64,000 nt of DNA from Thiotrichales bacterium 19S3-11 (GCA_021713295.1 JAKJJU010000005.1:1-64000), one strand, 5' to 3'; positions 19,983 through 29,629 are shown, numbered from the stretch's first letter. Notes: generated from the letters alone by a model not told the origin. Numbers and translations are program-made.

Positions 19983-21428
19983 TTATAAATAGTGATTTAA
20001 CAAAGGTCTTAGTAACCACATGCTTAATGAAACCGCCAGTGTAATAAGCCCAATTTCACCAAAGGCATTGCTATAAAGTGAGAGGCTTTCAAGGGTGGTT
20101 AGGTGTTGATGCAATGCCGGTTGTGTTAATTCACCAAGCCATGCACCAATAGGCCCAGCTAGCATGACGGAAACAAACCATAGTCCCATCACAAAACCAC
20201 TCATTTTTTTTGGGCAAAGAGATGCAACCATGGCAAGACCCAATGCAGAAATAAATAATTCGCCAGTGGCTTGAAGCCAGTAGCTTATCACTAAAAATAA
20301 TGATGAAACCATACCATTATAAGCATTGAATTTAGCAAACCATAAAATGAGAAATCCAAATGCACATAGACTCATGCCAAGGCAAAATTTAGTTACATGG
20401 GTTGATGGTGATTTTTTATAAAAATAAGCTAATACAGGTGACATTAGCATGATAAATAATGGATCTAAGTTGTAAAAATATGCAGCAGGGATTGTATAAT
20501 TCTCAAATTGACGTATTACATTATGTTCAGCAAAAAACGTTAGGCTAGTTGGCATTTGCTGGTACAGTGCAAAAAATAAAACAGCTTGAATGATCAAAAT
20601 TAAAGCAATTAACATGCGATTGCGTTCAGCTTTGTCATAACCAAATGCTTTGATGATAAAATAAATAAAACAAAGCCCACTGACAATAAAAGCTAAGCTT
20701 GTAACAAGGTAGGAATGATTCAGTAGCTGAGCAATTAGGATGATACAAAAGATACTACCAATAAGCACATTAATTAGTTTGATAAGACTAAATGGTTTTA
20801 AATCAGCTCTAGTGGCAACATGATGTAGTTTATTTATCATAAAACTAAAGGTAGTTATTCCAATAATTAGTCCGATACAACAGAGCAAAAAGGCGTCTTT
20901 GTATGGCAAAGCGGGTGTAAATAAAACACTAATAAAGCCGCCAATATTAATGGCAAAATAATAAAGCGTCATCGCGCCATCTAGTCTAGGATCATCTCGT
21001 TTATAAAGTTTTGAGATTAATGAAGAGGGGTTGGCCTTAAATAATGCATTACCAACAATGATACCACTTAGTGCGTAAAAAAACGTTGATTTATCAGCAA
21101 AGGCTAATAATGCATACGAAAGCATTAAAACGATACCGCCAATTAAAATAGTTCTTTTTGCGCCGAGATACTGATCGCCAATTAGTCCGCCAATCCAGAC
21201 AAAGCCATAACAGAATGCTGAAAACGAACCAAATATAATCATACTTTCAGTTGAGGTATAGCCCAAATCGTTTGACATATATAAAGCTAAAATTGCTTGA
21301 ACACCATAAAACCCAAATCGCTCCCAAAACTCAATGGACCAAACAATCCAGAAAGGCAAAGGAAAAGACTTTGATTCTGTTTGATTGGTAAGCTCTGGCT
21401 TAAGGTGGTTAGATGTTATCGATGTCAA
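19983..21428 (-). CDS. POT-family di/tripeptide:H+ symporter, copy 1
   Basis: 481 residues starting at a TTG (21428, with AAGG upstream); no nearby in-frame ATG gives a complete first helix. The POT signature is intact: EFWERFGFYGVQAILALY (ExxERFxYYG motif, proton coupling). A segment with GGLIGDQYLGAKRTILIGG follows, and there are about 14 hydrophobic helices. NYTIPAAYFYNLDPLFIM and SYWLQATGELFISALGLAMV in the second half match PTR2-type transporters. It imports small peptides with protons. Tandem with a close paralogue at 21617-23125, 188 bp upstream in transcription order. Confidence 0.93.
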   Translation of the reverse strand: MTSITSNHLKPELTNQTESKSFPLPFWIVWSIEFWERFGFYGVQAILALYMSNDLGYTSTESMIIFGSFSAFCYGFVWIGGLIGDQYLGAKRTILIGGIVLMLSYALLAFADKSTFFYALSGIIVGNALFKANPSSLISKLYKRDDPRLDGAMTLYYFAINIGGFISVLFTPALPYKDAFLLCCIGLIIGITTFSFMINKLHHVATRADLKPFSLIKLINVLIGSIFCIILIAQLLNHSYLVTSLAFIVSGLCFIYFIIKAFGYDKAERNRMLIALILIIQAVLFFALYQQMPTSLTFFAEHNVIRQFENYTIPAAYFYNLDPLFIMLMSPVLAYFYKKSPSTHVTKFCLGMSLCAFGFLILWFAKFNAYNGMVSSLFLVISYWLQATGELFISALGLAMVASLCPKKMSGFVMGLWFVSVMLAGPIGAWLGELTQPALHQHLTTLESLSLYSNAFGEIGLITLAVSLSMWLLRPLLNHYL

Positions 21429-21616
21429 GTTAGCGCCTTATATTATAATTATTAAATTAGTATGCAACTCTGTAACTATACAGCACGAAACAATAGTTTT
21501 ATCCTATTTGAACTTAAAGTGCAATAAAATAAGTAAAATAATAGATTAAAAATATTTGAAGTTATGTTTAAATAAGTTTGAAGTAGAGCTAATTTAGCCG
21601 TAAAGTATTTTATTTG

Positions 21617-23125
21617 TTATACAGTAACAGGTTTTACGTCTAAGATACTTTCAGAAATTCTTTGTTGTTCTATTTCAGGGTTAGTATAACGATTAAGCAT
21701 TGGACGCATTGCCCACATAATTACGGCAACTATTGCTGTTGCAAGCCCGATTTCGCCAAATGCATTACTGTAGATGCTAATGCTTTCAAGTGCGGTAAGG
21801 CTCTCGTTACCAACCGGTTGAGTCATATTCCCCACCCAAGCACCAATGGGGCCTGATAACATCGAAGTTAAAAACCATATTCCCATAACAAATCCACTCA
21901 TACTAGCAGGACATAATTCAGCAACCATTGCTAAGCCTAAAGCAGAGACTAATAATTCACCGGTTGATTGTAACCAGTAGGATAATACTAACCACCAAGG
22001 TGAAGCAAGGCCATTGCTGCTGACAGTAAATTGTGGGATATACAACACAAGAAAAGCTAAAGCACATAAGCTCATGCCAAAGCAGAATTTAGTTGCGTGT
22101 GTGCCAGGGGTTTTGCGGTAGAAAAATGCTAATACAGGTGCCATTAATACAATAACCAGTGGGTTAAGTAATTGAAATTCAGCTGCTGGAATCATCCAAG
22201 AACCAAGTGAGCGATCAACATTATGCGCAGCAAAGAAATTAAGGCTTGTTGGCATTTGCTGATAAAGTGTAAAAAAGACAATAGCTTGGATCATAAGTAT
22301 AAGAGAAATTATCATGCGATTTCTAACATCGCTAGGTTGTTTAAATGCACAATAGAGAAAATAAATAAAGCATAAGCCACTAACAATGAAAGTAGCAGTC
22401 GTAATAAGGGCAGTGTATTCAAGAATGTTGCCAATAATGATCGTTGCTATAGCTGCAGCAACGATAACAAATAGAATTCTTATAATACTAAAAGGACGTT
22501 TACCTGCTTCAGTTGCTAAATTTTGCATTTTTGGCAAGAAAATACAAAAGTTGATAATACCTAATAAAAGTCCGAATGAGCAAACCCAAAATGCATAATG
22601 CCAGCCCCAAACTTCAGCAATAATTGGTGTTATTGACATAGACAATAAGCTGCCGACGTTAACCGCAACATAATACATGGTCATTGCACCATCAAGTTGT
22701 GGGTTGCCTTGACCATAAATTTTAGAGATTAAAGATGATGGGTTGGCTTTAAAGAGAGCATTTCCTACAATGATGCCTGCAAGTGCAAAAAAGATACTTT
22801 CTTTTGTTGCAAGCGCCATAGCAGCATAAGATAGCATTAAGATAATAGCGCCAATTACAATGCTACGCTTAGCGCCTAGGTATTTATCACCAACCCAGCC
22901 ACCAATCCATACGAAGCCATAACAAAATGCAGAGAATGAACCAAAAATATAGAAACTTTCTTGTGAACTATAACCAAGAGAGCGGACGAAAAAAAGTGCA
23001 ATGATAGCCTGCATGCCATAAAAACCAAAGCGCTCCCAAAGCTCTATTGCCCATGCTACCCAAAAAGGTAGCGGATAGCTACTTTTTGTTGGTTTCATCT
23101 CACTTCGCGCTTGCTCTACAGCCAT
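21617..23125 (-). CDS. POT-family di/tripeptide:H+ symporter, copy 2
   Basis: 502 residues, same architecture as the gene at 19983-21428: LWERFGFYGMQAIIALFF, GGWVGDKYLGAKRSIVIGA, FKANPSSLISKIYGQG and SYWLQSTGELLVSALGLAMV. The two align along their whole length with extensive identity, so they arose by tandem duplication, but they differ enough in the central helices and loops to suggest different peptide preferences. The start is supported by a strong ribosome site (TTGGAGGATCG). The 188-bp gap to copy 1 allows a separate promoter or read-through. Divergent from the kdpD-like gene across 350 bp. Confidence 0.94.
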   Translation of the reverse strand: MAVEQARSEMKPTKSSYPLPFWVAWAIELWERFGFYGMQAIIALFFVRSLGYSSQESFYIFGSFSAFCYGFVWIGGWVGDKYLGAKRSIVIGAIILMLSYAAMALATKESIFFALAGIIVGNALFKANPSSLISKIYGQGNPQLDGAMTMYYVAVNVGSLLSMSITPIIAEVWGWHYAFWVCSFGLLLGIINFCIFLPKMQNLATEAGKRPFSIIRILFVIVAAAIATIIIGNILEYTALITTATFIVSGLCFIYFLYCAFKQPSDVRNRMIISLILMIQAIVFFTLYQQMPTSLNFFAAHNVDRSLGSWMIPAAEFQLLNPLVIVLMAPVLAFFYRKTPGTHATKFCFGMSLCALAFLVLYIPQFTVSSNGLASPWWLVLSYWLQSTGELLVSALGLAMVAELCPASMSGFVMGIWFLTSMLSGPIGAWVGNMTQPVGNESLTALESISIYSNAFGEIGLATAIVAVIMWAMRPMLNRYTNPEIEQQRISESILDVKPVTV

Positions 23126-23475
23126 AGATTCGATCCTCCAAATAAATAATTAGGGCTTAATATTAAGGCACATATAAAATACACATCTAATCAGTTTTAT
23201 CTTGTTTTTATTCTTTTGGCAATAATTATTTTTAATTTATAAGCAATCATAAGCAAATAACTTAAAATTGATAGTTATTGATATGTCTGATTTTCATCTT
23301 AAAAACTGATAATTAACTATAGCATATATGGCTGATATAAGTCATAGGTATTAGTATACTAACTTGTAATAGATTACTAAAAAAAATTCATAGTATGATA
23401 AAATTTTACTATATGTGGTTAATGGTTTATTTAATAATCACAGCTTAGGTTGAAACGTAATAAAGGGATACTAAC
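23126..23475. promoter_or_regulatory. 350-bp divergent regulatory region, POT transporter / kdpDE
   Basis: No gene is seen. The stretch is very AT-rich. It holds a perfect palindrome TTAGTATACTAA (23351-23362), an inverted repeat ATAGTA/TACTAT (23390-23395 and 23407-23412), and an 11-bp direct repeat ATACTAACTTG at 23356-23366 and 23468-23478. The second direct-repeat copy overlaps the TTG start of kdpD. These are candidate operator sites, possibly autoregulatory for KdpE; no function is shown. Confidence 0.45.
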
Positions 23476-24990
23476 TTGAAATTAAAGCTAGCGTTTAACA
23501 ATAGTTTACTAATTGAAATAGCTAAAACAATAATTTTAATTAGTATTGCAACGGTTGTTGCAGCATTATTAACTAATCATATCAGTCTAACAACACAAGT
23601 TATGATTCTACTGTTAACGGTAGTTTGGTGTGCAAGTAGATATAGTTTTACGGTAAGTATCATTGCCAATGGACTATCTTTTTTAAGTTATGTATTTATC
23701 TTTACTAGTCCACAATATACATTTAATATCGATACCGTATCAGAGGTCGTTACATTGGTAGCGTTTGTTATTGTTTCTACAACCGTGGGGCAGTTAACAG
23801 CACGATTAAAATCATCACTTAAGCAATTAAAAGCTCGGGAGTCAGAGCTATCAACATTATATGATTTTTCAGCATCGCTATCGAAAATACATCGAGTTGA
23901 TGAGTTTTATCAAACCGTTATTAAACTATTAAATTATTATTTTAATCTACCGTTTGTCATTATTACGGCTGATCGTCATGGTGAGAGCTTAACCAATGTT
24001 TACTCGAATGAACCGCCTTTAGAGGGGCAGATCAATGATGCGATGTTATATGCTTGGCAGCATAAAAAACCAAGTGGTATTAGTACAGATGTCTATTCTA
24101 CGATAGATTGGTATTTTATGCCTATGAAGGCATCAAATGAGTACGTGGGTATTGTTGCTGCAAAAGTTGCGAAAGATAAAAAGTTTCTCACTGCGGATCA
24201 ACAATATTTATTTACGACAATGCTAACACAAGTCGCATATCGCGTATTAAAACATCAAATTGAAGCACGTGAAAAACACCAAGAGATGTTAAAAGAACAG
24301 CAGCATTTACAAAAATTATTACTATCGTCAGTTTCTCATGACTTTAAAACACCACTAGCATCAATTATGGGCGCAATTTCATCGCTACAGGCTTATGGGG
24401 AGATGTTTAGTGAAGATGAGCGTAAAGAGTTATTAGATGTAGCGCAGAATGAAGCACAAAGACTAAAACAATATATTAATAAAGTATTGCAATTAGTTCG
24501 AGTAGAGCATGAGCAAATCAATCCAGAATTAGAACTTGCATCACTAAATGAAATTGTTCAAGAAGTGATTAGACAATTCAAGGTTTATTATCCAAGTCAA
24601 CCATTTGAGTTTGATTATCAAAATGAATTGTTTGTTAAAGTGGATGATTTATTATTTAAACAAGTAATTGTCAATCTAGTAGAAAATGCAGTGAAATACT
24701 CACCTAAGAATAAAGTGGTGACCATTGTATTAGCACACAAAGAAGGTCAGGCTATATTGCGTGTTATTGACCAAGGCCCAGGTTTACCGCAATCGGAGTT
24801 ATCTCGCGTATTTGATTTGTTTTATCGTTTTGAGAAGCGTGATTATGGTCCAACAGGTGGGCAAGGGTTGGGGCTTGCAATTTGTAAAGCAGTTGTTAAA
24901 GCACATCAAGGAGAAATTAATGCTTATAGCAAAGGGAAAAACCTAGGATGTTGTTTTGAAATTATCTTACCTTTAATTAACATAAAATAG
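23476..24990 (+). CDS. kdpD: KdpD-like sensor histidine kinase lacking the N-terminal KdpD/Usp half
   Basis: 504 residues against ~890 for full KdpD. The start is TTG (23476) with AAAGGG eight bases upstream. The protein begins directly with four membrane helices (DUF4118-like, residues ~15-110), then a coiled linker and a GAF-like domain (~140-270). HisKA follows with SVSHDFKTPL (His288), then HATPase with NLVENAVKYSPK, DQGPGLP and GGQGLGLAIC. The N-terminal KdpD domain and universal-stress-like domain are absent, and no upstream frame encodes them. Full KdpD senses K+ and controls kdpFABC, which is not in the window. The signal and targets here are therefore uncertain; the kinase core is complete. 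Confidence 0.88.
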   Translation: MKLKLAFNNSLLIEIAKTIILISIATVVAALLTNHISLTTQVMILLLTVVWCASRYSFTVSIIANGLSFLSYVFIFTSPQYTFNIDTVSEVVTLVAFVIVSTTVGQLTARLKSSLKQLKARESELSTLYDFSASLSKIHRVDEFYQTVIKLLNYYFNLPFVIITADRHGESLTNVYSNEPPLEGQINDAMLYAWQHKKPSGISTDVYSTIDWYFMPMKASNEYVGIVAAKVAKDKKFLTADQQYLFTTMLTQVAYRVLKHQIEAREKHQEMLKEQQHLQKLLLSSVSHDFKTPLASIMGAISSLQAYGEMFSEDERKELLDVAQNEAQRLKQYINKVLQLVRVEHEQINPELELASLNEIVQEVIRQFKVYYPSQPFEFDYQNELFVKVDDLLFKQVIVNLVENAVKYSPKNKVVTIVLAHKEGQAILRVIDQGPGLPQSELSRVFDLFYRFEKRDYGPTGGQGLGLAICKAVVKAHQGEINAYSKGKNLGCCFEIILPLINIK

Positions 24991-25054
24991 TGAGTAATCA
25001 TCTAAACTAGTATAAAGTTATTGATAAAAATTGTAGCACGACCTAGAGGACAAC

Positions 25055-25747
25055 ATGGAAACTCGAATATTAATTGTTGATGATGAGGCCCAAATTAGAA
25101 AGTTTGTTAAAATGACACTAAAGGCTCACGATTATGAGGTTCTTGAAGCAATAGATGCAACGAATGCAACTAGGCTATTAGTTAGTGATAAGCCTGACTT
25201 AGTTATTCTAGATTTAGGCTTGCCAGATCAAGATGGAATTCATTGGCTTAATGATATGCGGCAATGGTCAGATGTACCTGTGATTGTTCTTTCTGCCAGA
25301 GATGAGGAAAGCCAGATTGTTAAGGCCTTGGATTTAGGTGCAAATGACTATGTGACAAAACCATTTGAAATGCCGGTTCTAATGGCAAGAATTCGAGCAG
25401 TTTTAAGAAGTCAAACTAAAGAAGTTCAAGAGTATACGGTTTATCATTTTGCTAATATGATTGTTAACATTCCAGAGCATCGTATTATGATTGGTGATGA
25501 AATAATATCGTTATCAAAAAAAGAATTTCAAGTATTGAGTTTATTGGTTAAACATGCCGGAAAGTTAGTGACACAACAGCAAATTCTAACAAAAATTTGG
25601 GGTAGTGTTTTTTCTGATGAGCCTCAGTATCTTAGAGTATATGTTGGGCAGCTGCGAAAAAAATTATCTCAATGCGATATTGACCCATTAATTGAAACAG
25701 AAAGTGGTATTGGTTATCGTTTTGCAAAATTTGATCATAGAGAATAA
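25055..25747 (+). CDS. kdpE: KdpE-like OmpR-family response regulator
   Basis: 230 residues. The receiver domain has acidic pocket Asp9/Asp10, phospho-acceptor Asp53 (LVILDLGLPDQDG) and Lys in ANDYVTKPFEMP. The winged-helix output domain has ISLSKKEFQVLSLLVKHAGKLVT and YLRVYVGQLRKKL, ending ETESGIGYRF as in KdpE. It follows the sensor gene by 64 bp and has AGAGGA before the start, so the two form an operon. Three bases separate its stop from that of the convergent helicase gene. It may regulate genes beyond potassium transport. Confidence 0.92.
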   Translation: METRILIVDDEAQIRKFVKMTLKAHDYEVLEAIDATNATRLLVSDKPDLVILDLGLPDQDGIHWLNDMRQWSDVPVIVLSARDEESQIVKALDLGANDYVTKPFEMPVLMARIRAVLRSQTKEVQEYTVYHFANMIVNIPEHRIMIGDEIISLSKKEFQVLSLLVKHAGKLVTQQQILTKIWGSVFSDEPQYLRVYVGQLRKKLSQCDIDPLIETESGIGYRFAKFDHRE

Positions 25748-25750
25748 CTA

Positions 25751-27250
25751 TTAATATGATTTGTTATTCCCAGAACGATTATTTTTTACTGGGTTACTGC
25801 GGCGTTTAGGCTTATCTTTGGTATATTTTTTGTGATTGGTTGAGGTAGCCTTTTTATTGGGATAAGAAGATTTTTTCCGTGTATCATCTGCATATTTTGA
25901 AGAACGTTTCTTCTTTTTGGGCTCATCAACGACTAAATCCTTAACTTCAGAATTAGGCCCTTGTATTTGATAGATTAATGCAAGTGCAATATCTTCTATT
26001 TGAGCATCGGTTTGAGCTTGGATATCATCAAGGATATGGCGATACTGGTTTAATGCATTATCATCTATTAAAATTGGTATGAGGTTTTCTATTATACGAC
26101 GATTTCTCGAGGTTTGAATTTCTTTAGCGGTAGGTGGTTGAATGCGTTTAATGGTTTTTTTAGTTACGCGTTCAATAGTACGTAAAAGATGAAACTCTCT
26201 AGGTGTAACAAATAGTAGTGCTTTACCTGTTCTGCCAGCTCGACCGGTTCGACCAATACGGTGAACATATGATTCAGTATCATATGGTATGTCGTAGTTA
26301 ATGACATGGCTTATGCGCTCGACATCGATACCACGGGCAGCGACATCGGTTGCAACAATAATATCAGATGAGCCATCTTTAAGGCGTTGAATGGTTTTTT
26401 CACGTAGTGATTGATTCATATCTCCATGAAGTGCAGTTGCGGCATAACCGCGTGCTTGAAGTTTTTCAGCAACTTCAACTGAGGCGTTTTTAGTCCGAGC
26501 GAAAATAATGGCTGCGGTTACAGGCTCTACTTCAAGAATGCGTGTTAGCAAGTCCATTTTTTGATGACCATTAACACGAATAAAGTTTTGATCAATTAAA
26601 TCAACTGAATTGTGAGTTGGCTTAATATAAATTTCTTCAGGATGATTTAAATATTTTTTAGCAATTGCTTTAATTGAAGGTGGCATTGTAGCAGAGAATA
26701 AAGCACGTTGATGTGGGTGTTTGATCTGTTCAAATATCCACTGGACATCATCAATAAAGCCCATTTTAAGCATTTCATCAGCTTCATCTAGAATAACCGT
26801 TTTTAATTCATCAACAACTAATGTTCCGCGTTTGAGATGATCAATTAAGCGTCCGGGTGTTCCTACAATGACATTGACACCGCGCTTAAGACTACGTAAT
26901 TGACTACTATAGTCTTGACCACCATAAATAGCCGTCACGTGAAAACCTTTTAATTCTTGAGCATAGCGTTGGAAGGCTTCAGCTACTTGAATAGCTAATT
27001 CTCTAGTTGGTGTTACAACTAGGACTTGAGGTGCTTTAAGTGTTGTATCAATCGCTGCCAGTGTAGGTAGCGCAAATGCAGCTGTCTTACCAGTACCTGT
27101 TTGTGCTTGAGCAAGTAGGTCATGTTTTTCCAACAAAGCAGGAATTGAAGCTGCTTGAATTGGTGTTGGTGTTTCATAGCCAAGTTCATCTAGCGGTTTA
27201 AGTAAGAATTTAGGCAAATTTAATTCTAAGAATGTTTTATCTGTCATCAT
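25751..27250 (-). CDS. deaD: DEAD-box RNA helicase, DeaD/CsdA type
   Basis: 499 residues. Motifs in order: Q motif region ELGYETPTPIQAASIPALL, Walker A AQAQTGTGKTAAFALP, PTRELAIQV, GTPGRLIDHL, DEADEML, FSATMPP, IIFARTKN, ATDVAARGIDVERI and HRIGRTGRAGRTG. After the helicase core comes a helical region and a very basic Lys/Ser-rich tail from about residue 440. The C-terminal RNA-binding domain of full CsdA (~630 residues) is not present. Role: RNA unwinding in ribosome biogenesis, decay and cold adaptation. About 280 bp of non-coding sequence precede it, shared with the divergent gene at 27530, allowing a long leader as known for csdA. Confidence 0.93.
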   Translation of the reverse strand: MMTDKTFLELNLPKFLLKPLDELGYETPTPIQAASIPALLEKHDLLAQAQTGTGKTAAFALPTLAAIDTTLKAPQVLVVTPTRELAIQVAEAFQRYAQELKGFHVTAIYGGQDYSSQLRSLKRGVNVIVGTPGRLIDHLKRGTLVVDELKTVILDEADEMLKMGFIDDVQWIFEQIKHPHQRALFSATMPPSIKAIAKKYLNHPEEIYIKPTHNSVDLIDQNFIRVNGHQKMDLLTRILEVEPVTAAIIFARTKNASVEVAEKLQARGYAATALHGDMNQSLREKTIQRLKDGSSDIIVATDVAARGIDVERISHVINYDIPYDTESYVHRIGRTGRAGRTGKALLFVTPREFHLLRTIERVTKKTIKRIQPPTAKEIQTSRNRRIIENLIPILIDDNALNQYRHILDDIQAQTDAQIEDIALALIYQIQGPNSEVKDLVVDEPKKKKRSSKYADDTRKKSSYPNKKATSTNHKKYTKDKPKRRSNPVKNNRSGNNKSY

Positions 27251-27529
27251 TGTATCTTCATTTATATTTGTTTACATTAAATAATGGCGTCCTATAATTT
27301 TTTTGAACTTACAGAAACGCCTTTTCAAAACGGAGTGTAATTTTTTATGGTTAAAATTTATTCTATTTTGACTCTTTCGCACTCGCATTATAACAGCAAT
27401 TTATTTTTTTTAAATAAAAAGTTAATTATTTAGATATCATCTTTTGACTACTTCAATATAAGATCGTTAATATTATCTGCGTCGATTTAATAAAGAAAAC
27501 TGATTTTAATAAATATTTAAGGATAATGA

Positions 27530-27778
27530 ATGAAAAATCCATTTACAGATCATCCAAATAGTATTGGTGAAAGTTATTTTAAACACATGCAAAATGCGTT
27601 GTCGTTTGGCAGTTATCTTATTTATGCTGGTATTGCTTGCGTAGTACATGCATTACTTCCGTTTTTATTTAAAGATACAGCAACGAATCAGCTAGCTAAG
27701 CTTGTCAATAAGTTAAGTGTTGGTAAACGAGGTGACGCCTTTAATAGAAAATTACTCAGATCTAGAAAGTCTGCCTAA
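27530..27778 (+). CDS. DUF6356-like small membrane protein
   Basis: 82 residues: polar N-terminus with NPFTDHPNSIGESYFKHM, one hydrophobic segment (about residues 29-47), and a basic C-terminus. The opening motif is characteristic of the DUF6356 family, small proteins sometimes labelled capsule-related; no experimental role is known to me. AAGGA precedes the start. Its stop overlaps the next start by one base (TAATG), so the two genes are translationally coupled. Confidence 0.8.
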   Translation: MKNPFTDHPNSIGESYFKHMQNALSFGSYLIYAGIACVVHALLPFLFKDTATNQLAKLVNKLSVGKRGDAFNRKLLRSRKSA

Positions 27779-28248
27779 TGAAAGTAAGTAAAAAGAAGTT
27801 ATTAATTTCCTCTTGTTTAATGGGAAATAAAGTAAGATATGATGGTAGTGGGCAATTGATTGATCAATTAGAGCAACTAAAAAAACAGTTTGAGTTAATC
27901 GTTATTTGTCCAGAAGTTGCAGGTGGGATGTCGACGCCAAGGGCCGCTGCTGAAATTGTTTTGGATTTAAATGATGGATTACCTATTGTTAAAGATTGCC
28001 AAGGTGAGGATGTCACTGAGTTCTATTTAAAGGGTGCTAAAAAGGCTTTAGCACTATGCCAAAAGCATCATATTCGCTACGCACTATTAAAAGAGCGTAG
28101 TCCTAGTTGTGGGTCTCGTTATATTTATGATGGTCATTTTAAAGGTAAGATAATTAATGGTGATGGTATTACAGCAAGACTATTAAAAGAGCATGGAATT
28201 AAGGTCTACTCAGAAGAGACAATTGATGAGTTATTCAGGAACAGTTAA
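27778..28248 (+). CDS. DUF523 family protein (YbbK-like)
   Basis: 156 residues, the usual length for stand-alone DUF523 proteins. Conserved features are SSCLMGNKVRYDGSG, ICPEVAGGMSTPR, the AKKALALCQKH helix, and LLKERSPSCGSRYIYDG with a conserved Cys. The Cys pattern suggests metal or Fe-S binding or thiol chemistry; the family remains uncharacterised and is sometimes fused to DUF1722. Coupled to the preceding small membrane protein by TAATG. Confidence 0.88.
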   Translation: MKVSKKKLLISSCLMGNKVRYDGSGQLIDQLEQLKKQFELIVICPEVAGGMSTPRAAAEIVLDLNDGLPIVKDCQGEDVTEFYLKGAKKALALCQKHHIRYALLKERSPSCGSRYIYDGHFKGKIINGDGITARLLKEHGIKVYSEETIDELFRNS

Positions 28249-28366
28249 TAGTAAATGCTCTATTGAGAATAGTTTGTCATAAATAAAAAATATCTTGTAT
28301 GTCATTAAGTTAGTTTTCAAAGATACTTAAAAAACAAAAAAAATAACGTAAAGCTTCAAAAATATA

Positions 28367-28395
28367 TTGCGCAGTGCTTCATATTTTGGTAGATT
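28367..28395 (+). promoter_or_regulatory. Possible promoter of the orphan gene at 28445
   Basis: TTGCGC (28367-28372), 17-bp spacer, TAGATT (28390-28395). The match is partial, but the same TTGCG-17-TAxxAT form stands before the orphan at 53646. Confidence 0.35.
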
Positions 28396-28444
28396 GAAAT
28401 ATATACAGTATTATTTAATTTGAAAATTGGGGAGTTGTAAAGTA

Positions 28445-29629
28445 ATGACTGTAACAATAGATTTTTTAAATAGATTGAGAAATAGCAGCTCAAGCAGTAC
28501 ATATAATCAATGGTTAGATTCAATTACGCAATATTATGCTATGAAGGATGATTTATTAAGTAATGTAGAAATAGCTAACTTACAAGAATATATCAATGAA
28601 GTAAACCTGCATTTTTCAGGTAAAAAGTTAGATAAAAAGAGAGACCTGTTTGATGTAGTAAGAGGGTTTTCAGCTGCGATATTAGTTGAAGCGGGGGGAA
28701 AATTATGTGACATAGATATTCCTGATACAATTAATGAAGATTGGATAATTTGTCAGAGTCACTTTCGAAGCTTTATTAACTTAGAGGATCTAAACGCTCC
28801 TAGGGATATGGATTCACTGTATATTCCTTCTTTGTTGACTTCAAAGAATGCAAGTGAAACTTACATTAAAGCATTAAATTTATTTTACATTGATTCCCAT
28901 TTGCGTAGTTTAAATGTTAGTGGTGGGGTAGTACAAGGAAATACATTGGCTTGTGATATGATGGAGCGTATCAAATATGTATTTATGTATCCTAAAACGT
29001 GTAAAAAATTTGGTATTGAATTTCCAACCAATGATGAATTAAATATGGCTGCTAGAGATACGCTTGCTAGTACTTTAAAAGAAAAATATTCATTTAAGCC
29101 AAAGGACTTAGAAAAAATTAATAATAAAAAGTTGGATATAAACCAAGTTTTATTAATTACAAAAATGTTATCAGAATTAAATAAAAATGAATTAATTATT
29201 GATGGAAATAAAATTAAAAACCCCGAGCTTGCAATTTATAAGTGTCATGTAGATCAGTCATATCATGAAATCACATCAGCAATGATTCAAAAAATAGGAA
29301 AAAAAGAACAAGAGCTTGGAATTGCTAAAAGTTTGATGCCTTCTTTACAAAAAGAATTTGTCGAATTGATGGCAGAGAAACCTAAAACATTAGTAGAATT
29401 TATTGATTATGCAATAAGAAAAAATAATTTTGACACTAAGATAAATGAGAATTTAAGTAGTCTTTTCTCAGAAGAGCAAAAGTTATTAGATAGTGATGTG
29501 CCTGATAATCAGTCAAAATTATTTTTTAAGTTAAAAGAAACAAGAAAAAATATGTCAGATCATTTGCCATTTTTTCATAAGACAATAACAAAGGAGCCAG
29601 AAATTATTGCATCATCTCCAGAAAAATAA
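28445..29629 (+). CDS. Orphan hypothetical protein, candidate secreted effector
   Basis: 394 residues from ATG 28445, preferred over a frame opening at 28427 because GGGGAG lies between them. Predominantly helical, polar, Asn/Lys/Ser-rich, no signal peptide or membrane helix. Notable stretches: a serine run near the N-terminus (RNSSSSSTYNQWLD), the Gly/Val segment LNVSGGVVQGNTLACDMMER, and a charged C-terminus ending TKEPEIIASSPEK. I recognise no domain. Glu/Ser-rich C-termini are common on Dot/Icm substrates, which is why it is listed as an effector candidate; that is inference. AT content is higher than in neighbouring housekeeping genes. Six bases separate it from the convergent mnmA stop. 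Confidence 0.6.
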   Translation: MTVTIDFLNRLRNSSSSSTYNQWLDSITQYYAMKDDLLSNVEIANLQEYINEVNLHFSGKKLDKKRDLFDVVRGFSAAILVEAGGKLCDIDIPDTINEDWIICQSHFRSFINLEDLNAPRDMDSLYIPSLLTSKNASETYIKALNLFYIDSHLRSLNVSGGVVQGNTLACDMMERIKYVFMYPKTCKKFGIEFPTNDELNMAARDTLASTLKEKYSFKPKDLEKINNKKLDINQVLLITKMLSELNKNELIIDGNKIKNPELAIYKCHVDQSYHEITSAMIQKIGKKEQELGIAKSLMPSLQKEFVELMAEKPKTLVEFIDYAIRKNNFDTKINENLSSLFSEEQKLLDSDVPDNQSKLFFKLKETRKNMSDHLPFFHKTITKEPEIIASSPEK

